NCBI GenBank assembly: GCA_900208305.1
Contig: OAPG01000023.1
Location: 124,001 to 188,000 of the forward strand
Source: Melanopsichium pennsylvanicum
Lineage: Eukaryota > Basidiomycota > Ustilaginomycetes > Ustilaginales
DNA length: 64,000 bases
Direction: 5' to 3'
Shown here: positions 54,094-62,944 of the stretch, piece after piece
Position numbering within the stretch: the stretch's first letter is position 1
How the letters are laid out: each line of letters begins with the position of its first letter
Program-made: the position numbers and the translations under genes
Notes under the pieces: generated by a model
Told to the model about the DNA's origin: nothing
What the model saw: the letters and a program-made list of their open reading frames with translations, nothing else
Database searches by the model: none

Positions 54094-56232
54094 TTAGTTC
54101 TGAGGAGGATTTCCAGTTTTGTCAGCTTTTGCAATACGTCTTGCAGATAGAATCATATCCACAATCGAATCTACACCTTGATCCAATTTGACGCTGGTAA
54201 ACGCCGTTGGACCACCATCTCTAACCTTGTTCGCATCCGTTTTCATAACTGTCAAATCCGCACCTACTTGATCCGCTAAATCAATCTTGTTAATAACAAG
54301 TACATCGGATTGAGTAATACTAGGTCCCCCTTTCCTCGGCACTTTATCTCCTCCTGCTACATCAATTACATAAACGTGAAAATCAGCAAGTTCAACAGAA
54401 TACGCCGCCGCCAAATTATCTCCACCAGATTCCACAAAAAGTAATTGCGTTCCAAATTCAGCTTGAAGTTGTTCCAGTGCTTCAAGATTCGCACTGATAT
54501 CTTCTCGAATAGCAGCATGAGGACAACCGCCGGTTTCAATCGCACGAATTTTGGATTCGGGTTCGAGTGCGCTATGCCTTCGTAGAAACTCTTGATCTTC
54601 GCGTGTGAAAATGTCATTAGTAACAACACCAAGATTGTATTTTTCCCTCAGTTTTCGACACAGAGAAAGAAGGAGTGCCGTCTTACCCGAACCAACTGGA
54701 CCACCGATACCTACGGTAAAAGCACGTTCAGACCAATCACGATTTTCGTAATTGGGCAACTCTCGATCATTGAATTTACCAGGATGATCCATAATATCGT
54801 GTGTATGCCCGTGATCTGCTCCAGCCGCGTGCGAATGTGTATGACCATCTACAGAAGTGCAAGTGACGGGAGCAGAATGGATGAATGGTACACCAGTATG
54901 CGCCAGACCATCTGAAGCCATCTTCAACGCACCTTGCTTTGTTGCATTACCTCCGATGAAGCCAGACTGATGAACAAAGATGCATCCCTCGATACCCGTC
55001 AACTCGCTCAAAGCCTCATCTCTCACACCTCTCCATGGTTCGGGCAGAGCCTTTCTGGAAACAAAACTTTCGGGCGAAACGGGTACAGCCTGAACCCTCC
55101 ATTTGCCACTCTCATCCGGATACACCACATAGATGGGCCTTTCAGTAGGCGCAATGTTGAGTTCCTTCTCCAAAGTGAAAAGATGATCCTTCCAGGCTGC
55201 AAATTGGTCAAACACCAACAACTGCGGATGCGACCTCTTGTTGAGTGCATCCACAACCATCTGTCTTGCAGGCAACCACGAATTGTAAGTGTTATCGAGT
55301 CTTTGGAATAACTCTGCTCCTGCCATAGCCGAAGCTTTTTCGAAAAGAGCATCGAGTTGGGAATTGTCCCACTTTTCGTTCCAACTAGGGTTCATGTAAC
55401 CCACCCTGGCCGAGAGGTCGGTACGAGACTTGTATTTGGGCTTAAGATCCGAAGGGTATTGAGAGATACCGTTGTCAATGGCGTCGATGGCTTCGATGAA
55501 ATCTTCGTAGAGTTTGAGGTAGAGAAGATGGATAATGTCGTGTTTGATGGTAGGATCGAGTGAAAGGTGAGTAGAGATGATCTCTTTTCCAAAATGTTTC
55601 CAAACCAAACCGGCCGAGGAAAGCTTGGTCGAGTGGTTAGCGTCAAAAACCTCTTGGAATCCACGTTGGTGGTGATCGTATCGGTTGTTTGCCGCATCGT
55701 AGACGGCACCGACATCGACGACGATGGAGCCAGTGTCGATGGTGGCAGTGTCGCGAGTTCGGGTTAAAGGGGCGGAAGAGAATCGAGGAAGCTTGCGAAG
55801 AAGGTTTACGGCAAGGGCCTCGTCGGCGTGAAAGGTGCCACTGTGGGTGATGATGTGTTCTGATGACATTTTTTTTTGATTATCAAAATTGTGAGTATGT
55901 ATTGGTGATGATGATGACGAGCAAGAAGAAGAAGAAGAAGAAGGGGCGGAAGGTTGTGAGAGAAGAAAGGAGAGAGAAGATGTGGTTAATTTTCTTCTTT
56001 TTTTCTTTGCTTGCTCACAAAGCTGTGTGCGCAGAAAACAAGGGGGAAAAAAAAAATTGGGTGTAAAGCTGCTGCATGTGGGATCGTGGCCCGAGCCAAG
56101 CCATCTCATCTCATCTCAGCCTTTCTTTCTCTTGATGCATTGTTGCAACCCGCTTTGCTTCCACCATCCAAAGCCGTTTTGATTTTCCATCTTGATTCAA
56201 CGAAGAACAGCAAGAGAGAGAGAGAGAGAGAA

Positions 56233-56270
<38 letters not shown>

Positions 56271-56335
56271 AGATTGCACTAACCTTTTCCATCTACCTTG
56301 GCTCGCTTGGCGATATTTGGTTGAGAGGAGCTCAT
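54094..56335 (-). CDS. MYG1 nuclease - UreG urease accessory GTPase fusion
   Basis: One open frame encodes two normally separate proteins. I model two exons, 56284-56335 and 54094-55859 (donor GTTAGT, acceptor CATCAG), giving 605 residues starting [19 protein letters not shown]. An alternative unspliced start is the Met at 55869. MYG1 part: [20 protein letters not shown], the DHH motif in [35 protein letters not shown] and [20 protein letters not shown], complete to its usual end. UreG part: a His-rich nickel-binding segment ([16 protein letters not shown]), the P-loop [12 protein letters not shown], the metal site in [25 protein letters not shown] and NKIDLAD, all intact. UreG delivers nickel to urease; MYG1 is a nucleus/mitochondria exonuclease in other eukaryotes. 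No stop or frame change separates the parts. Confidence 0.88.
56212..56270. repeat. GA / GT / TA compound microsatellite in intron
   Basis: Consecutive runs of GA, GT and TA dinucleotides. In the spliced model they lie within the 424-bp first intron of the MYG1-UreG gene. Confidence 0.92.
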
Positions 56336-56819
56336 TTTACTGAAACTGGAATACCAAAAACCAACTTGTTCATGTAGTTGAAACTGGATTCGAGGTTGCT
56401 GGTGTACCGAAATAATGCGAGGAGTCGATTTGGATTTTGAAGAGAAAACGTGTGAGATGGAAAGTGTCCGAATAACAAGGCGTGAAGCTGATATCATATA
56501 CAGTGAAGAATGTATATGAAACAAAGGAAAAACCAAGATAGAAGGATGATGGATTGGTGTGGTAGTTTGAGAAGAATAACAAGAAAAAGCGCATTACTGT
56601 ATTATTCTCACAGGAGCGTGTTGAGTTAAATGGTATGCAAATGATTTGTCAAGACGGTGATCGGTTTGGTCGGTTATATTCAAAATCGTGCCGCGCATCA
56701 CACATATTGTATCAACATGGAAAACATTGTGAATGCAAAACAATCGTATGTATTACTTTGTTTTCGAATCCTTTTCTTGTGCTTGTCCTCTCCAACATCT
56801 CAACTTTGGATGAAAAGTC

Positions 56820-58019
56820 CTACAAGTTTGCCTTGTTCGCCTGATCTGTTTCGATCACAACAAAGCAAGCGTTTGCACACAATGGGAATTTGGAACCGTA
56901 CACTTTAGCTTGTGCACTACTTGCCTGCCCCTGAGCGTTCCTAGCTGCGATGCCTTGACTGATCACTGCCAATCTGAACCAAGCCCAAGCTTTTGCTGCT
57001 GTCCAATTCTCGATTGGATAACTTCTATTCAACTTTTCGCAATACCTTTTGATCAACTTATCCTCGGTTGGAATTGGACAAGTTTCTTGGTTGAGATTAC
57101 CTAGGGCTAGCAGTAAATTTCCTTCTCTACGCGATTTCTCCCACAATTGTGTATCGTTGATTTCCTGTTTTGAATGCTTACATGGTGTACTAAACGGTTG
57201 CAAAAGATTCGCAAGATCACTTAATGGATGACCGAGTGTCGACAATTCCCAATCCAAAATCCCTATAACACGCGGTTCGGTAGGGTGAAAGATCAAGTTA
57301 TCGATCTTGTAATCTCCATGAACAATGGTATTTTGATCTTTTGGCATGTTGTTTTCGAACCAAGCTAAGAATTTTTCAATTCCAGGTAAACGTCCAACTT
57401 TTTTTCCAGGTGTATGTTTTTCTTCCACTTGAGACTGAATTGCCGACACTTTAGCCAAGCTTTTCATCTGACGAGTATAAAATCCACTACTCTTTCCATA
57501 ATCAGCTAGACCGATGCAAGATGGAGAGATACGATGGAGAGCAGCCAGAGTGTCGATGGCAGACATCCAGCAAAGCGTACGTTGAGATTTGGGAAGTTGC
57601 AAAAAACGATAATCTTCAAAGATGCGACCATTGATGAATTCCATAATGTAAAAAGCGGTTCCGACTATGTTGTTATCTTCACATAAGCAAAAAACCTTTG
57701 GAACCGGTACTCGATCTGGAGAATTTGGAGCAAGGGAAGCGGTGTAGGTGTGAAGCGATTTGAGAATACGATATTCTCGTTCGACTGCGTGAGCGGTGGA
57801 AGAGAGGAGCGATCCAGGAGGTTTCTTTCGAAGAACGTATCGAACATGGTTACGATCAAATAGAATGTAGGTTGGATTGGATTGTCCAAATGAAAATTGT
57901 TTCACATTGACTGGTGTTGCGATGGCAGTGACGTTAGCTTCGAGATAAGCGTTCAAAGCTTGCACGTCAAAAGCATGACGAACCTCTCCGTAGTTTTGTC
58001 CAATCTTTTCCTCGCTCAT
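56820..58019 (-). CDS. APH-fold phosphotransferase, ACAD10/11 N-terminal type
   Basis: A 399-residue protein with the aminoglycoside phosphotransferase/choline kinase fold, closest to the kinase-like domain found in ACAD10/ACAD11 and stand-alone fungal relatives. The ATP-binding lobe includes FSFGQSNPTYIL, YVLRKKPPGSLLSSTAHAVE and REYRILKSL. The catalytic loop is NTIVHGDYKIDNLIFHP (HGD motif) and the metal-binding segment is GILDWELSTLGHPLSDLANL. Both are intact, so it is likely an active kinase. The substrate is unknown; ACAD10/11 kinase domains phosphorylate 4-hydroxy acids or acyl-CoAs in animals, which may not apply here. It is a single exon starting MSEEKIGQNYGEV. Confidence 0.88.
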   Translation of the reverse strand: MSEEKIGQNYGEVRHAFDVQALNAYLEANVTAIATPVNVKQFSFGQSNPTYILFDRNHVRYVLRKKPPGSLLSSTAHAVEREYRILKSLHTYTASLAPNSPDRVPVPKVFCLCEDNNIVGTAFYIMEFINGRIFEDYRFLQLPKSQRTLCWMSAIDTLAALHRISPSCIGLADYGKSSGFYTRQMKSLAKVSAIQSQVEEKHTPGKKVGRLPGIEKFLAWFENNMPKDQNTIVHGDYKIDNLIFHPTEPRVIGILDWELSTLGHPLSDLANLLQPFSTPCKHSKQEINDTQLWEKSRREGNLLLALGNLNQETCPIPTEDKLIKRYCEKLNRSYPIENWTAAKAWAWFRLAVISQGIAARNAQGQASSAQAKVYGSKFPLCANACFVVIETDQANKANL

Positions 58020-58130
58020 GATACTCTTAGTAAGATCAAGTTAGAAGATGATCAAGTTGTGATGAAAGTGTAATAAGATATTCAACAAAGGCACTCAGCT
58101 AAAGTGTAGTGTAATTATTTACTGGGTGGT

Positions 58131-58140
58131 CTGTGTGTCT

Positions 58141-58193
<53 letters not shown>
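58131..58193. repeat. (GT)n microsatellite
   Basis: A nearly perfect GT run with CT interruptions at its start, upstream of the APH-fold gene. Confidence 0.95.
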
Positions 58194-58680
58194 AGCCGGT
58201 TGAACCGGCAGAGAAGGTAAAGTTAGCCGCCATCCAAATGGCCACATCTAAGTGGTGTAATTTGTATTTATTTTTGTCCGGTTCAAATTTTGCCGGTTTG
58301 GCTGTGGACTTGTCGGATACTTGTCGGGTGCATATGCTCACTCTCAGCTATTATTCCATACACTAAATTACTAAATCTAAATTTATAGGAAATCAATCAA
58401 TCACCATCCTCACACCCAATTTTGCGCTTCGTTTGCGCACATTCAATACATACAAACTCGACAAACTCACTTTCAGCAATATATCTAAGCAATACATCCA
58501 AAACTAGTAGAAAATCCAAACAAAGCTCAAGACGGAAATGCAAATTCCAAAATGCGTGCCAAGCAAATCAACAACATCAATAGATTGAGGTTGATCCCGT
58601 GTTAAATTGAGTAACAATACAGACAGAGACACATTAGATTCATTGGTTCGAATACTTCAAGAGCAACAAAACCAGACGCA

Positions 58681-59421
58681 ATGTGTAGGCGGTCAACAAA
58701 GATGGTGGTATCCTTCGAGGCAGCAGGCAAGCATTATCGCTACAACAGAATCGACAATTTTCATTTGAATTCGCTTCGTACTCATGTGAAAGAGCCAGAT
58801 ATCCAGTTTACGTCCGACCTGTTCAAGATTCAGCTCATACCACAGAACCATTTTTCTCCCAATCACGTACTACCCATCCAACATTACCTCTTTCTGCTAT
58901 TGACCCAGTCAGGGAACGAGAGCAAAAGCAAAATGGGCGTCGTATCCATCCGAGACAGTTGGCGAGAAAAAACTAGTTTGGATGCCATCCTTTTAGATCC
59001 AACCGATCAAACCCCTGGATCGGGCTTGCAAGACCACCGAAAAGATCAGCACGAGCAGTGCAAGCTTCTTAGCTATGCCTTGGCCGGCCTCTTACAACGA
59101 ACGGTATACCCCGCCAGCAAGAAAAAAGCCCCGCATTCGTTTTTGGCCCACGTAGAAAATGTTAGAGAATGCGGGCCAAACGCACGAAAGAGAGAGAGAG
59201 AGAGAATTACCAAAATTCCCATCGACCGAGGAATTCCAAGCGCGCGTGAAATTGACACACAGCCAAGCAATCCGCATGGGCGCATGAGAAAGAGAGAAAG
59301 AGAAAGAGAGAAAGAGAAAAAGAGAGAGTGTGTGGTGATTATGATCGCCGAGCAACGCCAAATACCAAGAAAAATAAAACAAACCAACAAGCAAATGGTT
59401 AGCCAAAATCGGGTCACGTGA
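58681..59421 (+). CDS. doubtful hypothetical open frame, 246 codons
   Basis: A long open frame from MCRRSTKMVVSFEAAGKHYR. I recognise no domain. The C-terminal third is low-complexity Arg/Glu (from GA-rich DNA near 59190-59330), which often keeps a frame open by chance. The first 150 residues look ordinary in composition. There is no clear promoter or splice evidence. It could be a lineage-specific gene or noise. Confidence 0.22.
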   Translation: MCRRSTKMVVSFEAAGKHYRYNRIDNFHLNSLRTHVKEPDIQFTSDLFKIQLIPQNHFSPNHVLPIQHYLFLLLTQSGNESKSKMGVVSIRDSWREKTSLDAILLDPTDQTPGSGLQDHRKDQHEQCKLLSYALAGLLQRTVYPASKKKAPHSFLAHVENVRECGPNARKRERERITKIPIDRGIPSAREIDTQPSNPHGRMRKREREREKEKKRECVVIMIAEQRQIPRKIKQTNKQMVSQNRVT

Positions 59422-59818
59422 TTTGGAAAGCCCGTCAATCGTTCCGCAACAGACGCAACATGGCAATGTGGAGCCATAAATATGTGGATCCGCACGATGC
59501 AAGACACAGTGTCGAACGCAATGCGTGATGAAGGGAAAGAAATTAAGATAGAAAGGGAATGCGTGTCCGCTGCTCAGTGTGCTGTCCTCCTCTTTGCCAT
59601 GCGCGGTGCGTGAGGGAGGGAAGAAGAGCAAGTGCCGAGGTAACGTGTATGTAACTGGTTCTGATGGTGAAGATCCAGTAGCATTCAATGCTGCAGGATC
59701 GCCTTGCGTTGCACAGCTCACTCTTCCGCTTTGTCCGCCAGAAGGAAAAGCAGCAAAGGGGAAGATCTCGGGAACGGGGAAATTGGGAACGGGGAAATTG
59801 GGAACTGGGAACTGGAAT

Positions 59819-61363
59819 CTATGATGCCGCGAGGTTACTTACCGATGAGTTTGTGACACTCTTGTGAGGGTTGGATGGACGCTTGAACGAGACCGAGTAA
59901 CCTGCGAGGGCACGCATCTTTTTGAGGTTTGCCTCGGTGTATGGTGGGTATCGCGAAGACATGACCAATTCGATGATCTTGCCGAGGATACCGGTGGAAG
60001 GGGCATCCAAGCTGGCACGCTGATGGCTGAACTGATCGAACGAAGCCTTTCCATGATAGTTGCCGTATCCGGAAGGACCAGTACCACCAAACGGCAAAGC
60101 GTCGACGGCAAAGTGGAGAAGAGTGTCACCTTGAACACACGCACCGGAGCGAGTGTTGTCAAAGAAGAAGTCCTTGACCTTGTTGTCACCTGCGAAGAGG
60201 TACAGAGCAAGGGGCTGATCGCGCGAGTTGATAAAATCGACGGCGGACTTGACATCAGTGGTGGGTACGATAGGGAGCAAGGGGCCAAAGATCTCGCCAG
60301 CCATGACGGGATCGTCGACCTTGACGTCCGAGATGACGGTGGGAGGGAGGAACTTGGACGTTTCGTCGCCCTCGCCGCCGATGACGACCTTGCCCTTAGT
60401 GCCGGAAAGCATGGCGGTGAGACGCTTCCAGTGACCGGTGTTGATGATACGGGCGTAGCTGTCCGAGTTGTTGACACCGCCGTGCATCTCGGGGTAGAAG
60501 CGGGCGTAGGCTTTCTGGAGCTCGGCTACAAACTTGTCCTGCAACTCGTGAGGGATGAGGACGTAATCGGGAGCAATGCAGGTCTGACCGCAGTTGAAGG
60601 CCTTGCCCCACAAGATACGGTGAGCGGCGATGGCGAGGTCGGCGCTCTTATCCACGTATACGGGCGACTTGCCGCCGAGCTCGAGCGTGGTAGGGCAGAG
60701 CCACTTTGCAGCCTTTTCGGCGATGATGCGGCCGACAGTGCCGTTACCGGTATAAAAGATGTGCTCGAATCGCTGGTCGAGGATGGCGGTGGTCTCGGGG
60801 ATACCGCCGTTGACGATGCGGTAGCACTCGGGGTCAAGATACTTGTTCCAGAGCTCGGCGAGCAACTTGGCGGTGTGACCAGCCACCTCGGAGGGTTTGA
60901 GGATGACGGTGTTGCCGGCAGCGATGGCACCGATGACAGGGCCGACCTGTACGGTGATGGGATAGTTCCACGCACCAAGGACGAGGACGGTACCCTTGGG
61001 CTCGGAGCGGATGGAAGCACCGTGCATGGCCCAAGCAGCACCGGCCCAGGGCTTCTGAGGCTTGGCCCATTTGTCGAGCTTGTTGACAGCCTCTACGATC
61101 TCGTTTGTGGTGCCCATGAGCTCGGCAAAGATGGACTCGAAACGCGAACGGCCGAGATCTTTTTGTAGAGACTGAACAAAGTCATCTTGGTGGTCCTTGA
61201 ACATGTATGCGAGCTGTTTGAGCTGGTTCTTTCTGTACTCGATGGAGCGAGTCTTGCCGGTCAAGAATGCGGCTCGAAGATGGTTGACAATGCGAGGAAT
61301 GTCATCAATAGAAGTGTACTCAAGGCCGGCTTCAGCGGCGGCGGTAACAGCAGCAGCAGCCAT
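59819..61363 (-). CDS. HFD1: fatty aldehyde dehydrogenase (class 3 ALDH, Hfd1-like)
   Basis: A 514-residue NAD(P)-dependent aldehyde dehydrogenase of the ALDH3 family, oxidising fatty aldehydes to acids. Motifs: SIEYRKNQLKQLAYMFKDHQ, LGAWNYPITVQVGPVIGAIA, TVILKPSEVAGHTAKL, YTGNGTVGRIIAEKAAK, LELGGKSPVYVDKSADL (catalytic Glu), KAFNCGQTCIAPDYVL (catalytic Cys), EIFGPLLPI and FGGTGPSGYGNYHGK. It starts MAAAAVTAAAEAGLEYTSID. The annotated end NSSVSNLAAS reads through a strong donor consensus (GGTAAGTAA; intron start at 59842 on the minus strand). The true C-terminus may therefore lie in a downstream exon, perhaps carrying the membrane tail seen in other fatty aldehyde dehydrogenases. Confidence 0.92.
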   Translation of the reverse strand: MAAAAVTAAAEAGLEYTSIDDIPRIVNHLRAAFLTGKTRSIEYRKNQLKQLAYMFKDHQDDFVQSLQKDLGRSRFESIFAELMGTTNEIVEAVNKLDKWAKPQKPWAGAAWAMHGASIRSEPKGTVLVLGAWNYPITVQVGPVIGAIAAGNTVILKPSEVAGHTAKLLAELWNKYLDPECYRIVNGGIPETTAILDQRFEHIFYTGNGTVGRIIAEKAAKWLCPTTLELGGKSPVYVDKSADLAIAAHRILWGKAFNCGQTCIAPDYVLIPHELQDKFVAELQKAYARFYPEMHGGVNNSDSYARIINTGHWKRLTAMLSGTKGKVVIGGEGDETSKFLPPTVISDVKVDDPVMAGEIFGPLLPIVPTTDVKSAVDFINSRDQPLALYLFAGDNKVKDFFFDNTRSGACVQGDTLLHFAVDALPFGGTGPSGYGNYHGKASFDQFSHQRASLDAPSTGILGKIIELVMSSRYPPYTEANLKKMRALAGYSVSFKRPSNPHKSVTNSSVSNLAAS

Positions 61364-62025
61364 GTTGAATAATTTTCAACAAGTGGGGGATTGAGGTGGT
61401 AAGATGAACGTTGAAGAAGGCTCAGAATATGACAGTGTTGTGGTGATGAAGATATGAACGAAAGAAGATAATCGTAAAGTTGAAATGAGATGTGAGAAGG
61501 CGATGTAAAAAAAAAAAAGATGAGATGATGATGATGATGATGAGAATCAAGGTAGGAAGTGGCGGCAGAGACTCGAATAGGGAAAGGCAGAAAAGGGAGC
61601 GGCTGTTGGGTTAGGGTGGTAAGCGGAGCAAAGAAGCGATGTGATAGCAGTGTGAGTGAGCGTACAATCAGTGTGTCAATCAGTGTGTCAACCTGTGTGA
61701 GTCTCGCATGAAATTTTTTAGGTGATTTCAACAGTTCGGATGGATGCGATGCTTGAAGACTTCTCCATATTCAAGAGGGGCTTGCCGATATTCGTACCAA
61801 AAATCAAGTATGCTCTGTCACTCACCAAAAGGTGGCTTGAGCCTGAATGTCAACATTCCCCACACGTTGAGGTCACACTGAAGCTTAGTAATTAAGTTAG
61901 TACAACTCGGAAACAAAAAAAAAAGACAAGCCACAGACACCCATCCACGCACATAAATTTACAACACCGTGGTTGTCGGTTGGGCAAAGAGAGTTGTGTG
62001 AAAGTGTGACGGTGCGGGGGCGGAG

Positions 62026-62055
62026 GCGAAAGCGAAAGCGAAAGCGAAATCGAAA
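62026..62055. repeat. GCGAAA tandem hexamers
   Basis: Four exact copies (62026, 62032, 62038, 62044) and one degenerate copy (ATCGAAA). Confidence 0.85.
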
Positions 62056-62540
62056 GCTGAGGTGGAGAATTGAATGACAAAACAGCGTGGGTTACCACCA
62101 CATACAGAATTAGAAAAGAGCGAAATGCAGCCTCGAGAATCTAAATTTCTAGGTGCGTCACCTTGTGCAGCTTGCTGTTTCACACCCTTACAGCCAAAAT
62201 CACCCTCAACGTTCCAACGAGTTTCAGAGCGTCGTGTCCTGCTGATCATGCTATTTTTGCTCTTTTGCCAATCGTGAATGAGCCGCGGATCCCTTGGTTA
62301 AGCGAGGCAGCAACAGCCACTCGACGCAAATGAAATTGGCTAATATCTAGTTATGTTAGGCTTTTTTCCAATAACAAAAGTACAATTGGTGAAAGTTTCC
62401 ATCATGTGGAGTAAATGATAACGCGAGTGAGTCGCCTCTTTTTCAGTAATCAGTTAGGGTCATCAGGCAGGAATGCGAGCACGAGATCAATTCAAATTCA
62501 GGGTCCAGCTGCATTTGGACTTAGAGCTGCATGCACCCTA

Positions 62541-62550
62541 TACAGTAAAT
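62541..62550 (+). promoter_or_regulatory. TACAGTAAAT motif, copy 4
   Basis: An exact copy, followed by AATTCAGTATTGTAC within 40 bp, again an AT-rich, partly palindromic setting. Confidence 0.3.
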
Positions 62551-62944
62551 GTCTCAGTATTAATAAATTCAGTATTGTACGTATTTATGATAAAAAAGGG
62601 GTCCAAGAGAGTTGCACGCGTGCGGATATAATAACGACTGTACTGTACTGTAGTGTATGCGAATGTCGATGCGTATGTTGGGAAGCATACTACTTTACTG
62701 TACTTTGCACTTTGCTGTGCTTTCTACTTTGATCCGTTCCACATTCAATTGTCGCCATCTAAACTTTTTGCCATCTAAACCTTTTCAGCTTATTCTCGAC
62801 CTATACGTTACCAGATTGCCATCCGAATCCTCGCATTTCCGTCGTTCACAAGCTTTTCAACAACCGTTTCAAGCTTGACCTCGATTTTGGCACTGGATCG
62901 ATGACGTCGTCGAGCTGGGATTTCTCATAACAGTGCCACCAAAC

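Larger units (their letters stand above)
58020..59818. other. 1.8-kb region with no firm gene
   Basis: Contains a GT microsatellite (58131-58193) and a 246-codon + strand frame (58681-59421), treated separately. A 15-bp repeat of GGGAACGGGGAAATT lies near 59770-59810, just beyond the end of the aldehyde dehydrogenase gene. Confidence 0.5.
61364..62944. promoter_or_regulatory. 1.6-kb divergent intergenic region HFD1 / C-terminal partial gene
   Basis: No gene is seen. It contains a TGA/ATG microsatellite near 61520-61540, repeated TCAATCAGTGTG near 61665-61690, GCGAAA hexamers at 62026-62055, and an exact TACAGTAAAT at 62541-62550 followed by further AT-rich palindromic sequence to 62590. Confidence 0.5.

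Noticed and set aside
58640..58660. Possible tRNA T-arm (GGTTCGAATA)
   Set aside because: No pairing T stem, acceptor stem or anticodon arm can be built around it. No tRNA or rRNA gene was found elsewhere in the window by eye.
59864..61168. 434-codon + strand open frame
   Set aside because: It is antisense to the aldehyde dehydrogenase, whose motifs are complete on the other strand. Composition (Gly/Val/Asp-rich) is typical of such shadows.
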